From CAZUZD01 sp964624465 (GTDB lineage: Bacteria; Planctomycetota; Planctomycetia; Isosphaerales; Isosphaeraceae), in contig CAZUZD010000033.1 in assembly GCA_964624465.1 (NCBI GenBank), forward strand, positions 1 through 30,262: a DNA stretch of 30,262 bases, given 5' to 3'. The notes beneath the pieces were generated by a model, which did no database searches, was not told where the DNA came from, and saw only the letters and a program-made list of their open reading frames with translations. Position numbers and translations under genes: made by a program. Of the stretch, positions 15,033 through 25,608 are shown in pieces (the first letter of the stretch is position 1; every line of letters begins with the position of its first letter).

Positions 15033-18000
15033 ATGAGCTCGGCATCCTTCGAGGCTCCGTCCCCTGCTGATCGCAACCGGGGCCGCGCGGACCGGAGTCG
15101 GCGACTCCGGCGGGCGATCCAGGCCCGCGCCGGGCGGCGAACCCGCCACCAGATCGAATCGCTCGAGCCTCGCAGCCTGATGGCCGTGCTGCCGCCGGCC
15201 CTGCTCGACCCCCAGCGGCTGCCCGACAGCAGCGGGCTCGACAACGGCCGGAATATCTCGAACGCGCAGGGCTTCGAGAGCTCGCCGGCGCTGACCATCA
15301 ACGCGGCCAATCCCCAGAAGCTGGTCGCGACCTGGACGAACCACAGCCCGTTCTTCAACGCGCCGATCACACACACCTCGCAGGCCGCTTTCTCCAACGA
15401 CGGCGGCAACACCTGGAATTCGTTCAGCGCGCTGCCGACGGGCACCCTCTCGATCTTCCCCCTCGACGACCCGCAGCCCTTCGCCGAGGTGACCGACACC
15501 ACGGTGGCCATCGACCGCAACGGCTTCCTCTACCTGGCACAGCTCCAGCACTCCGCCGACCTGGCCAATGGTGCCGTGGTCGTGGCCTCGTATGACTTTC
15601 GCGGCAACACCCCGACCCTGATCGACGCGCAGGTCCTGCAGGTCTGGAATCAGAGCGATACGAACTTCGACCCGACCTCGATCCGCAAGCTCCGGATCGT
15701 CGTCGACGACACCCTGGCCAGTTTCACCGACCCGGTCAGCGGCCAGACGATCACCAACCCGGGCGCCGGCAACGTGTACCTGGTCTACGGCACCGACGTG
15801 CCGCAGCCCGCGGGCGTGCCCGCCCCCTGGAACCGCAACACCGTCGAGATCATGGCCTCGCCGGCCGCAGCCAACGGCCAGGTCAACCCGCTGACCTTCA
15901 GCGCCCCGCAGACGGTGGGCTCGGGCCACTTCTTCTCCACCGCGCTGGACTCGGCGCCGCGGGTCACGATCAGCCAGGGCCGGCTGCCCGGCACCTACGG
16001 GACGGCAGACGCGGGCGTCTCCCCCGGGCAGGTGACGGTGGTCTTCGACGATTCCGGCTCGCTCTCGACGTCCGCGCCGCCGCTGTCGAGCGTGCGGGTG
16101 CGTCGGTTTGCGCCCCAGCCTGGTGGCACGCTCAGCTCGCTGGGGGCTGCCCGCACCGTCGCCACGACGACGATCCGGGGCGCCGCCACCAGCCCGTATC
16201 CGACCGCCGTGGGCGCCGCCGGCGATCGCGGCGTGGGACCCGCGCCGGTGATCGCCTCCGACAACACGCTCGGGTCGACGAGCCCGACCTCGGGCCGCCT
16301 CTATGTGGCCTACGTCGACCGCTTCGAAGTGGTGCGGGATGGGACCCGGGCGACGCAGAATCCGGCCGACAACACCGACATCCGGCTGGCGTACTCCGAC
16401 GACGCGGGCTTCACCTGGACCCGGCTGGGCGTGGTCAACGATGACGCCGCCCTCACCGACGGGTTCTCCGAGGCGTTGATCTCGCAGGCCACCCCCGACG
16501 GGATCACCGGTCGCCCCCAGTTCCTGCCCGAGCTGGCCGTCGATCGCCAGACCGGGGCGGTCGCCCTGACCTATCGCGACGCCCGCTATGACGCCTCGCG
16601 GCTGCGGCCGGCGGTCTCGCTCCAGACCAGCATCGACGGCAAGATCTCGTTCGACACGGCCACCTACGGCGCCGGCCGGGCGCCGACCTTCGGCGCGGCC
16701 ACGTTCCTGAACGCGCCCCAGCAGGCCTTCGACGCGGCCGCCCGCAAGACGGTCGTGCTCGGCCCGATCCCCGACAACCAGGCCGACCCCGGCACGACCT
16801 ACGTCAGCAACCTGGACGTCGGCGGCTTCGGCGACTCCGAGGGCCTGGTCTTCTTCGGCGGCAAGGTGATCCAGGCCTGGGCCAGCAACGTCAATGGCGG
16901 CGACACCGGCCAGACCCTCGACAGCGACTCGAAGCTCGACATCCGCGTGGCCACCGCCCTGGTGGCGGCCGGACCCCGGATCGTCAGCAGCACGATGGGC
17001 CCGGTCGGCGGCCAGAGCGCCACCAGCCTGACCGGCGCCACGCTCCAGTTCAACCAGCGTCGCACGGCCGACGGCACTCCGATCGCAGACGGCTTCCTGG
17101 TCACCTTCGATCGTCCCGTGGACCCGAGCACCTTCTCGGCCGCCGACGTGAAGGTGACCTACCGCGACGCGAACACCTCGGGGGCCTCGGCCGGCATCCC
17201 GATCGTGGTCCAGTCGGTCACCCCGGTCGACAACGGCGTCGACACCGCGGCCTATCAGCAGAAGTTCGGCTCCAGCCGGTTCCTGATCCGCTTCGCCGAT
17301 GTCGCCAACACCGGCACCATCAGCTACACGGTCGGCCCGGACCTCCGTGACCGGATCCCGTCGACCCTCGGCACCCGGGTCTACTACGCCCCCCGGCTGG
17401 CCTCCAACCTGCCGACCGTGCCCCCGGTCGGGACCGGCGGCTCCGGCAACCCGATCCAGGACACGGCCCGCTCGCAGATCCTGATCGCGGGGGTACCGGC
17501 CGCCGAGACGATCCGCGACCTGAACGTCCGGCTCTCGATCCAGCACACCGACGTCCGCGACCTGATCGTGCGGCTGATCTCGCCGACCGGCCAGACGATC
17601 GTGCTGGCGGCCAATGTCCCGACCTTCCCCACGGCCAGCACCGCCAACTTCACCGACACGACCTTCGATGACGAGGCGGGCCTGGGCGGCGCGGCGCGGC
17701 GAATCACCGCCGGATCGCCGTCGTACACCGGCACGTTCCGCCCGACCGGCAGCCTCGCGGACGTCGACGGCAGGACCCTGAATGGCACCTGGACCCTCGA
17801 GATCCAGGACACGAGGACCAACAACACCGGCAAGCTGCTGAGCTGGGGCCTGGAGTTCACCACCCTCCGCACCGACGGTGTTGCCGCCCAGGGCGGCAAC
17901 CTCATGGACCAGGACGCCGATGCACGTCTCGGCGAGGACCCGCTCCAGAACCTGATCATCGGCACCGCACCGGGCGACGTCTATGCCGCGCCCACGCCGA

Positions 18001-21000
18001 ACCCGACGGCCGGCACCCGCTACTTCGTGGACGCCGCCAGCGACCAGCTCATCATCCCGCCGACCTACAGCGGCACGACGCTGCCGCTGATCGTGCCGGG
18101 CCCGAGCGTCGTCCGGTCGTTCGTCCTCTACAAGAAGGCGGCCGCCCCCAACGGGTCCGACCTGCGCAGCAGCGGGCTCGACAGCCTGGTGACCGACGGC
18201 CCGGTCGCCTCGCTCTACGTCGTGTTCGACCGCGACATGGACCCGGCGAGCTTCGAGGCCGACGGCCGTGACGTCCTCCGCGTCATGGGCCCCGACGGGC
18301 GGTCGATCCCCGGTCCGTTCCAGGTGACGGCGGCCCCGAATGCCGACCCGAGCAACCCGAACACCGACCCGAACCCGAACCGGCCCCGCACCTACAAGAT
18401 CACCTTCGCCACCCCGCAGACCCTGGGCGGCACCTACACGGTGACCCTGGGCCCGAACATCCTGAGCGCCGGCAGCCGCGACCCGATCGACCGGAACCAG
18501 AACGCCGGCCTGGACGTGCTCCGGGGCACCCCCTCGGGTGGCGTGGCGCAGGTCAGCTTCGGCGTGGCCGCCCCGGTCCCGATCCAGAGCACCCCGGGCA
18601 TCGACACGACCTACACGTCGAGCCTGATCGTTCCCGAGAACTTCTCGATCAAGGACGTCAACGTCCTGCTGAACATCACCTTCCCGCGGGTGACCTACCT
18701 CAGCGCCAAGCTGGTCGGGCCCAACGGCACCACCGAGGTGCCGCTGTTCACCCGGCCGCGGGACACGGCGCCGTTCGCGAACTTCACCAACACCGCCTTC
18801 GACGACTCGGCGACCACCCCGATCCAGACCGGTGGCGCCCCGTTCAATAGCCGCTACAACCCCCAGCAGCCGCTGGCCGCCCTCAACGACACCCTCTCGG
18901 CCGGCATCTGGCAGCTCCAGGTGACCGTCAGCGGCTCGGCCCCGGCGGGGCTGACCGGCAGCATCGGCACCTGGGGCGTGCAGCTCGGGCGCCCGATCTC
19001 GAACTCGGGCCTGGGTGAGACGGTCAGCGACCAGACCCCGCTGAGCTTCCGGATCTTCAACCAGGATCCGTCCAACCCGCTGGCGGCCAACACCTGGACG
19101 CCCGTGGGCCCGACCCGCACCGGGGCCAAGCTCCCGGGTGGCAACGCCGAGGTCGCCGGACGCGTCGGCACGGTCACCCTGGACCCGTCGGATCCCTCGG
19201 GCAACACGGCCTACGTCGCCGGCGCCAGCGGCGGAATCTGGAAGACGACGAACTTCCTGACCACCGATCCGAGCGGGCCGACCTACACCCCCTTGATCGA
19301 CGACGCGCCCACCTGGGGCCTGAACGTCAGCTCGATCGCCATCTTCCCCCGCAACAACGACCCGAACCAGTCGATCATCTTCGCCGGCACCGGCGACATC
19401 GACGCCGCCGGCGACCCGGCCCGGGTCCCGATCGGCGGCTTCCGCACCAGCCGAGGCGTGGGCTTCCTCAAGTCCTCCGACGGCGGCCGGACCTGGGAGC
19501 TGCTCGACAGCACCAACAACAAGCTGGCCTTCGCCCAGCGTGACCACCACTTCGCCACGGCGCCGGGCTCCTGGGCCACCGCGGTGACGAAGGTCGTGGT
19601 CGACCCCAAGCCGACGCCCGACGGCAACGTGACGGTCTACGCCACGATCCAGGACGTCGCCCCCGACGCCTTCGACGCGATCGGCACGGGTCGTCCCACG
19701 CCGCCGACGGTCAAGGGTGGCCTCTGGCGCAGCCTCGACAGCGGCCAGACGTGGACCCAGATGCGGGCCGGCCAGGCCACCGACGTGGTGCTCGACCTGA
19801 ACAGCCCCAGCAACACAACGGGCAACCTGAACTTCCTCTACGTCGGCTTCGCCGACCAGGGGGTCTTCTTCAGCCCGAACCGCGGCCAGAACTGGCAGCT
19901 TATGCTCGGCCAGGCCGGCAACCCGCTGATCCAGGTTGACGAGACGTCTCAGCCGATCCCGGTCAATCCGGTCAATCGCCCGAACCCGAACGGGTCCAAC
20001 GGCGGCAGCCCGACGTTCGGCAGGATCGTGCTCGCCAAGCCGGCCCTGACCGGCGATCCGCTCAAGGACCTGATCTACCAGGGCTGGACCTACGCCGCCG
20101 TCGTGACCCACAACGGCGATCTGGTCACCAGCGGCGCGAATGCCTCGGCCCTGGTCGGCCTGTTCGTGACCAAGGACTTCGGCCAGAACTGGACCAAGAT
20201 CGCCCTGCCGAGCATCACCCAGAACGCCATCCCCACCAACGACGCCGACGCCAACGCCGACTACACCCTGACCGGCAACCAGACGTCGCGCGGCAGCTCG
20301 TTCCAGCTCGGCAACTTCAACCTGAGCCTGGCGGTCGACCCGAACCAGCCGGACGTCGTGTATCTGGGCGCCACCAGCGAGTTCCAGCAGCACGGCCTGC
20401 TCCGCGTCGACACCACGGGTGTGCATGACCCGCACGCCTTCTACCTCGATAACCGGAACCCGGATGGCGGCCTGCGACGCTCGTTCGTCGGTCCGGTCAG
20501 CGACCGGGCGGGCGGCCCGATCGCCGAGTTCGACCCGACCCGGGGGATCAACCCCTTCAACCCGAACCTCGATCCGGCGCGGGACGCCACCCTGAACCTG
20601 ATCCGCGACCCGAGCAACCCGTTCGTGGCCGGGGCCACGGTCCTGGTGACCAACGCCCAGAGCTTCACCAACGACGGCTCGATGGCCCGCTGGACGCCGT
20701 TCGACAAGGCGCTCAAGCCGGATGTCTACGCCAACCCGCTGACCGACCCGTGGGGTGTGCCCACCTCGGGCGTGCACAAGATCCTCACGGTCAAGGATCC
20801 GCTGACCGGGGCCAACCGGCTGATCTTCGCGACCGACCAGGGCGTGTACACGGCCGTCGACAAGGGGGACGGCACGCTCGTCGGCTCGATCGGCGGCGTG
20901 ATCGGCAACGACCGGCCCGACGGCAACACGCCGGTGGTGCAGGGCAGCCGCAACGGCAACCTGCAGATCGCCCAGCTCTACTCCGGGGCCGCCCAGCCGA

Positions 21001-24000
21001 GCTACCTCTCGGCCCAGCTCGCCTCGCTGTCGGGCTTCTTCTACGGCAACGCCGAGGACATCGGCCTGCCGGCGTCGAACCCGCAGATCATCCAGGTCGG
21101 CACGCCCGGCTACGGTGACCTGACCTGGAGCCAGGACTCCGGCCCGATGCCGATCCGCGGGAGCAGCCGCGGCGGGATCGCGACCCAGCAGGACCTGACC
21201 CGCGACCCGATCACCGGCCAGGTCCTCGGCGGCGGGTCGCTCTACGCCTATCGCGCCAGCGAGTCGCTGGTCGCCGTCGATGGCCGACCCTCGACCGACA
21301 CCTTCCAGGTCGATGGCGTGGGCCGCACCTTCGGCATGTACCAGCAGTCGGGCGCGGGCGACACGCCCGACCCGCAGTGGGCGTTCCGCCAGGGCTACAA
21401 GCTCACGGTCAACCCGCTCTCGGGCGATCAGATGCTGATCAGCTCGGACACGGGCCGGATCTTCAGCACCGAGACCAAGGGCCAGATCTGGTCCGAGATC
21501 GGCAACCCGGGCGCGCTCGACGGCTCGTACGCCGGCACGCTCGCCTATGGCGCCCCGGACCCGTCCGGTCCCGGCGGCGGCAACATCCTCAACTACTTCC
21601 TCTACGCCGGCACCGCCAGCGGCAACATCTTTGTCACCCTGACCGGCGGCGGCGGAGCGGGCAACCAGTGGAGCAACGTCTCCAGTGGCCTGGATGGCTC
21701 CCGCGTCAACGCCATCATCCCCAACCCGGCGCGGGGGACGTTCGATGCCTACGCCGTCACCCAGACCGGCGTCTACTACAACGCGAACGTCAAGGCCGGC
21801 GCCAGCTGGCAGAACATCACCGGCAACCTCTTCAGCCTGACCAACAGGCCGCTGGACGACGGCACCGGCGACGATGGCACCCAGAGCACGATGTCCCGCC
21901 TCTCGACCATGACCGCCGACTGGCGGTACGTGATCCCGAACGACTTCAGCAACCCGGCGGCGGGCACGCACCCGATGCTGTACGTCGCGGGGCTCAGCGG
22001 CGTGTACCGGTCGCTCGATCAGGGCAAGAACTGGACCTACTTCCCCGACGCCGGTGACGGCAGCCTGCTGTCCAGCCCGCTCGGCAACGGCGGCGGCCTG
22101 CCCACCGTGCAGGTCACCGACCTCGACCTGTCGCTCGGCAACGTCGACCCGGCCACCGGCCGCTCGAACACCGCCGGCGGGCCGAACGTGCTGGTCGCCA
22201 GCACCTACGGCCGCGGCGAGTTCGTGATCCGGCTGGCGCCGATCGTCTTCCCGAACCAGGCCAGCCAGCCCCGGATCCTCGGCCTCGAGCAGACCGGCTT
22301 CAGCGACACCGGCCTGAGCCAGTCGGACGGGGTGACCAAGCAGCGGACGCCGTTCATCGTCGGCTACAGCGAGCAGACGGCCTTCGGCAACGACGTGACG
22401 ATCCGCCTGCTTGACCAGACGCCCGGCAGCGCGACGTTCGGCAAGGTCGTCGGCATCGGCAAGACGGACGAGTTCGGCAAGTTCCGGATCCAGATCGTCA
22501 AGCTCGACGCCAACGAGCAGCCGGTCCTCGACGGTCAGGGCAACCCGCTGCCCGCCGACCTGATGACCTTCGACGGTCCCAAGGTCCTCGGCGTGCAGGC
22601 GACCAACGCCTCGGGCACCAAGGGGAACCTGGCGCTCATCGGCGGTGCGACCGGCGGGGCCCCGCTGGTGCTCGACACCACCCCGCCGGCCAAGGCCAAC
22701 CGCCTCAACCTCCAGGCGGCCAGCGACACCGGCCTGAACCCCGCCGATCAGATCACCAACCCGAATCTGATCAGCGTGCCCAACACCGGCACGCTGACCT
22801 TCAACGCCACCTACAACGCCAGCGACAGCGCCCAGGCCACCTTGCTCCGCAACGGCGTGCCCACCGGCACCCCGGTCACCGGCACCGGGAGTGCCGCGCT
22901 GGTCGATCCGGGCCCGCTCAGCCCCGATGGCATCTACGCCTACCGGGTCCGCCTGGTCGACCTGGCCGGCAACGAGAGCGACCCGAGCGACCCGCTGAAC
23001 GTGCTGGTCGACACCAAGACCCCGGCCACTCCGGCCAAGCCCCAGCTCGACCCGAACCGGCCGAACCTGCCGGGCGGCAGCGACACCGGGGTCGTCGGCA
23101 ACCCGGCGTCGTTCACCGACGGCGTCACCAGCGTTCGTCGGCCGTACTTCATCGGTTCGGCCGAGGGGAACACCTTCCCGAATCCCAACGACCCGGGCGG
23201 GCAGGTCACGCAGTTCAACGTGATCCAGATGGTCGACGCCAGCGGCAACGAGGTGGGCCGGGCGCCGATCGACAAGGGCCAGTTCTCGGTCCAGCCGGCG
23301 CGTGACCTCGCCGACGGCACCTACAACTTCCGGTTCCGGGTCATCGACCTGGCCGGCAACGTGGGGCCGCTCAGCCCGGCGATCACCGTCGTGATCCAGG
23401 GCACCCTGCCGTCGCCGAAGCCGACCCTGCAGCTCGTGGCCGTCGACGACACGGGCGTGGTGGGCGACAACATCACCAACATCGTGCGGCCGAGGCTCCA
23501 GGGCACCGGCCAGCCCGGCCTGTCGGTGCAGCTCATCGACGTGCTCGGCAACATCACCGGCACCGCCGGTGCGGTGATCCCGTACGCCCAGGGGACGGTG
23601 GTCACGGTCGACACCACCGGCAACTACCTGGTGAAGTATCCGAGCGACCTGCCGATCGGCACGTATCAGCTCCGGGCCCGCACCATCGACGTCGCTGGCA
23701 ACTTCGTCGACAGCGACACGCTGACCCTGCAGATCATCCCGCAGAACGGCGCCGGCGACCTGCCGACGCCGACCATCACGAACCTGTTCCCGGCCGACGA
23801 CTCGGGCCGCCCCGGCGACTTCACCACCAGCGTGCGGCTGGTGCGGTTCATCGGCACCGGCGCCGGAGCCAACAACACCGTGGCCCTGTTCCGGGCCGGC
23901 GACCCGGCGACCCCGGCTCGCGAGATCGCCAGGGCCCTGGCGACCGGCACGGGCACGTTCACGATCGGCCCCGCCGGGCCGCTCTCGAACGGCTCGATCC

Positions 24001-25337
24001 AGCTGGTCGCCCGGGTCATCGACCTGGCCGGCAACTACGGACCGGCCAGCGCCCCGATCACGCTCAAGATCGTGACCACGGCCGGCGACTTCAACGCCGA
24101 CGGCCGGGCCGATCTGGCCGGGTTCGTGCGGAGCACCGGGGCCGTCAACGTCGGCTCGCTGGCCAGCGCGTTCGCCTTCACCCAGACCCTCGACACGGCG
24201 GGGAAGGTCGACACGATCCCGATCCAGGGTGACTTCCGCGGCATCGACGGCCTGGTCGACTACGGGTTCGTCAGTCGCTCGACCATGGTCTGGACGATCG
24301 CGACCACCTCGCCCGACCCGAGCCAGGCTCCCACGGTGCAGACGATCCAGTTCGGGCAGCCGAACGTCGACCTGCCCGTGCCCGCCGACTACGACGGCGA
24401 CGGCCGCACCGACCTGGCGGTCTTCCGGACCACCACGGCCCAGTGGTTCATCCAGCTCAGCACCGGCGGCGGCCGCCTCGTCCAGTTTGGCCAGGCCGGC
24501 GTCGACCGTCCGGTCCCCGCCGACTATGACGGTGACGGCAAGGCGGACATCGCCACCTTCCGCCCCACCAACGCCACTTGGTGGTCGGTGACCAGCGGCG
24601 GCTCGGTGATCGGTGGCCAGCAATTCGGTGCCGCCGGCGGCAGTCAGCTCGTCAACGGCCTGGACGCCGTGGCCGTGGCCGACTACGACGGCGACGGCAA
24701 GACCGACCTGGGCCTGTACCGGCCGACGACCGGCCAGTTCCTGATCCGGCGCCCCTTCGCCAACGAGAACTTCGCCCGAACCGTCGGCACCATCACCAAC
24801 GGCGTGCCCGTGCCGCAGGACTACGACGCCGACGGCATCGACGATCCGGCGATCTACCAGCCGGCCACCGGCACCTGGAACGTCCGGCTCTCCACCACGT
24901 CGCAGGTCGCCACCAAGGTCGCCGGTCCGGCCGGTGCCGTGCCGCTGGGCGCCCCGCTGATCGCGTATCGCCTGCCGACCGGCACCGGCACCACGCCCGG
25001 CGGCTCGGGCGGCCCGGCGCAGTCGGCTGGCTTCGGGGGCGGCACCGTGCGGCTCGCGTCCACGGGCGGCTCGGTCAACGACTCCAGCTTGGCCGCTGGC
25101 GCCGCCAGTGGCTCGGGCCAGGTCTCTGGCCGCAGCACCGGCTCGGGTGCGGGAACGACGACCGGCCTGGGTGGTGGCACCGCCGCCAGCCGTCAGCGCA
25201 ACGCTCTGGAGCGACTTGCCGAGTTCCGTGCCGCCCTGGCCGGTACGACCGCGACGTCCACCACGCCGCCCCGACAGAGCCTCCCCTCGGCCTCCCTGGC
25301 GCTCGGCCTCTCCGGCCGCCGCCGGCTCGACGCCTGA
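15033..25337 (+). CDS. Giant LEPR-XLL exoprotein: Asp-box propellers, P domains, Ig-like and FG-GAP repeats
   Basis: 3,434 residues from ATG 15033, chosen because GAGGT lies about 8 nt upstream and MSSASFEAPS begins a basic leader ending in LEPRSLM (44-50), the planctomycete LEPR-XLL motif thought to mark exported proteins. Next is a sialidase/BNR-like propeller (about 90-640; Asp boxes SNDGGNTW at 121, SDDAGFTW at 455) and an Ig-like stretch. Two proprotein-convertase P domains follow (about 815-945 and 1185-1320), then a larger sortilin/BNR-like propeller (about 1365-2400; SSDGGRTW 1481, SLDSGQTW 1567, SLDQGKNW 2327). About five Ig-like repeats marked by DLAGN come next (about 2410-3016), then five FG-GAP motifs of the DYDGDGK-D type (near 3018, 3116, 3161, 3215, 3260) that probably bind calcium. 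The tail is Gly/Ser/Thr-rich. Likely a cell-surface or secreted adhesion/binding protein; no protease or hydrolase active site is evident. Confidence 0.9.
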   Translation: MSSASFEAPSPADRNRGRADRSRRLRRAIQARAGRRTRHQIESLEPRSLMAVLPPALLDPQRLPDSSGLDNGRNISNAQGFESSPALTINAANPQKLVATWTNHSPFFNAPITHTSQAAFSNDGGNTWNSFSALPTGTLSIFPLDDPQPFAEVTDTTVAIDRNGFLYLAQLQHSADLANGAVVVASYDFRGNTPTLIDAQVLQVWNQSDTNFDPTSIRKLRIVVDDTLASFTDPVSGQTITNPGAGNVYLVYGTDVPQPAGVPAPWNRNTVEIMASPAAANGQVNPLTFSAPQTVGSGHFFSTALDSAPRVTISQGRLPGTYGTADAGVSPGQVTVVFDDSGSLSTSAPPLSSVRVRRFAPQPGGTLSSLGAARTVATTTIRGAATSPYPTAVGAAGDRGVGPAPVIASDNTLGSTSPTSGRLYVAYVDRFEVVRDGTRATQNPADNTDIRLAYSDDAGFTWTRLGVVNDDAALTDGFSEALISQATPDGITGRPQFLPELAVDRQTGAVALTYRDARYDASRLRPAVSLQTSIDGKISFDTATYGAGRAPTFGAATFLNAPQQAFDAAARKTVVLGPIPDNQADPGTTYVSNLDVGGFGDSEGLVFFGGKVIQAWASNVNGGDTGQTLDSDSKLDIRVATALVAAGPRIVSSTMGPVGGQSATSLTGATLQFNQRRTADGTPIADGFLVTFDRPVDPSTFSAADVKVTYRDANTSGASAGIPIVVQSVTPVDNGVDTAAYQQKFGSSRFLIRFADVANTGTISYTVGPDLRDRIPSTLGTRVYYAPRLASNLPTVPPVGTGGSGNPIQDTARSQILIAGVPAAETIRDLNVRLSIQHTDVRDLIVRLISPTGQTIVLAANVPTFPTASTANFTDTTFDDEAGLGGAARRITAGSPSYTGTFRPTGSLADVDGRTLNGTWTLEIQDTRTNNTGKLLSWGLEFTTLRTDGVAAQGGNLMDQDADARLGEDPLQNLIIGTAPGDVYAAPTPNPTAGTRYFVDAASDQLIIPPTYSGTTLPLIVPGPSVVRSFVLYKKAAAPNGSDLRSSGLDSLVTDGPVASLYVVFDRDMDPASFEADGRDVLRVMGPDGRSIPGPFQVTAAPNADPSNPNTDPNPNRPRTYKITFATPQTLGGTYTVTLGPNILSAGSRDPIDRNQNAGLDVLRGTPSGGVAQVSFGVAAPVPIQSTPGIDTTYTSSLIVPENFSIKDVNVLLNITFPRVTYLSAKLVGPNGTTEVPLFTRPRDTAPFANFTNTAFDDSATTPIQTGGAPFNSRYNPQQPLAALNDTLSAGIWQLQVTVSGSAPAGLTGSIGTWGVQLGRPISNSGLGETVSDQTPLSFRIFNQDPSNPLAANTWTPVGPTRTGAKLPGGNAEVAGRVGTVTLDPSDPSGNTAYVAGASGGIWKTTNFLTTDPSGPTYTPLIDDAPTWGLNVSSIAIFPRNNDPNQSIIFAGTGDIDAAGDPARVPIGGFRTSRGVGFLKSSDGGRTWELLDSTNNKLAFAQRDHHFATAPGSWATAVTKVVVDPKPTPDGNVTVYATIQDVAPDAFDAIGTGRPTPPTVKGGLWRSLDSGQTWTQMRAGQATDVVLDLNSPSNTTGNLNFLYVGFADQGVFFSPNRGQNWQLMLGQAGNPLIQVDETSQPIPVNPVNRPNPNGSNGGSPTFGRIVLAKPALTGDPLKDLIYQGWTYAAVVTHNGDLVTSGANASALVGLFVTKDFGQNWTKIALPSITQNAIPTNDADANADYTLTGNQTSRGSSFQLGNFNLSLAVDPNQPDVVYLGATSEFQQHGLLRVDTTGVHDPHAFYLDNRNPDGGLRRSFVGPVSDRAGGPIAEFDPTRGINPFNPNLDPARDATLNLIRDPSNPFVAGATVLVTNAQSFTNDGSMARWTPFDKALKPDVYANPLTDPWGVPTSGVHKILTVKDPLTGANRLIFATDQGVYTAVDKGDGTLVGSIGGVIGNDRPDGNTPVVQGSRNGNLQIAQLYSGAAQPSYLSAQLASLSGFFYGNAEDIGLPASNPQIIQVGTPGYGDLTWSQDSGPMPIRGSSRGGIATQQDLTRDPITGQVLGGGSLYAYRASESLVAVDGRPSTDTFQVDGVGRTFGMYQQSGAGDTPDPQWAFRQGYKLTVNPLSGDQMLISSDTGRIFSTETKGQIWSEIGNPGALDGSYAGTLAYGAPDPSGPGGGNILNYFLYAGTASGNIFVTLTGGGGAGNQWSNVSSGLDGSRVNAIIPNPARGTFDAYAVTQTGVYYNANVKAGASWQNITGNLFSLTNRPLDDGTGDDGTQSTMSRLSTMTADWRYVIPNDFSNPAAGTHPMLYVAGLSGVYRSLDQGKNWTYFPDAGDGSLLSSPLGNGGGLPTVQVTDLDLSLGNVDPATGRSNTAGGPNVLVASTYGRGEFVIRLAPIVFPNQASQPRILGLEQTGFSDTGLSQSDGVTKQRTPFIVGYSEQTAFGNDVTIRLLDQTPGSATFGKVVGIGKTDEFGKFRIQIVKLDANEQPVLDGQGNPLPADLMTFDGPKVLGVQATNASGTKGNLALIGGATGGAPLVLDTTPPAKANRLNLQAASDTGLNPADQITNPNLISVPNTGTLTFNATYNASDSAQATLLRNGVPTGTPVTGTGSAALVDPGPLSPDGIYAYRVRLVDLAGNESDPSDPLNVLVDTKTPATPAKPQLDPNRPNLPGGSDTGVVGNPASFTDGVTSVRRPYFIGSAEGNTFPNPNDPGGQVTQFNVIQMVDASGNEVGRAPIDKGQFSVQPARDLADGTYNFRFRVIDLAGNVGPLSPAITVVIQGTLPSPKPTLQLVAVDDTGVVGDNITNIVRPRLQGTGQPGLSVQLIDVLGNITGTAGAVIPYAQGTVVTVDTTGNYLVKYPSDLPIGTYQLRARTIDVAGNFVDSDTLTLQIIPQNGAGDLPTPTITNLFPADDSGRPGDFTTSVRLVRFIGTGAGANNTVALFRAGDPATPAREIARALATGTGTFTIGPAGPLSNGSIQLVARVIDLAGNYGPASAPITLKIVTTAGDFNADGRADLAGFVRSTGAVNVGSLASAFAFTQTLDTAGKVDTIPIQGDFRGIDGLVDYGFVSRSTMVWTIATTSPDPSQAPTVQTIQFGQPNVDLPVPADYDGDGRTDLAVFRTTTAQWFIQLSTGGGRLVQFGQAGVDRPVPADYDGDGKADIATFRPTNATWWSVTSGGSVIGGQQFGAAGGSQLVNGLDAVAVADYDGDGKTDLGLYRPTTGQFLIRRPFANENFARTVGTITNGVPVPQDYDADGIDDPAIYQPATGTWNVRLSTTSQVATKVAGPAGAVPLGAPLIAYRLPTGTGTTPGGSGGPAQSAGFGGGTVRLASTGGSVNDSSLAAGAASGSGQVSGRSTGSGAGTTTGLGGGTAASRQRNALERLAEFRAALAGTTATSTTPPRQSLPSASLALGLSGRRRLDA

Positions 25338-25368
25338 GCCCCACGACCTCCCCACGAACGCACCCACT

Positions 25369-25411
25369 CGCACGGGCCGCCCCGAACCGCAAGGTCGGGG
25401 CGGCCCGTGCG
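25369..25411 (+). terminator. 17-bp perfect hairpin after the giant gene
   Basis: cgcacgggccgccccga (25369-25385) pairs perfectly with 25395-25411 around a 9-nt loop, 31 nt after the TGA of the giant exoprotein. It lacks a long T-run (tcatcatcg follows), but the length and perfection of the stem make a transcription terminator the best reading. Confidence 0.7.
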
Positions 25412-25483
25412 TCATCATCGAACCCGTCCGCGACAGCGGTGATGACCAGCGGCCGCACCCGGCGCACCGGACCCTCAACACGA

Positions 25484-25510
25484 AAGGGCTCCCCGGACCG
25501 GGGAGCCCTT
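25484..25510. terminator. Second GC hairpin, probably ending the minus-strand gene
   Basis: aagggctccccgg (25484-25496) and ccggggagccctt (25498-25510) are complementary over 13 positions around one base, so the real loop will be a few nt. On the minus strand the stem ends CCCTTTCG, and it lies about 100 nt after the stop of the gene at 26004-25609, suggesting it terminates that gene. Confidence 0.55.
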
Positions 25511-25608
25511 GGTGGATATCGAGGGAACCGGCCGCGTGTGCCGCCCGACCGGTCTCGCAGGCGATGCCTGCACCGCCGTCGTCCGGAGCCAGAGTCTCGG
25601 ACCCCGGC

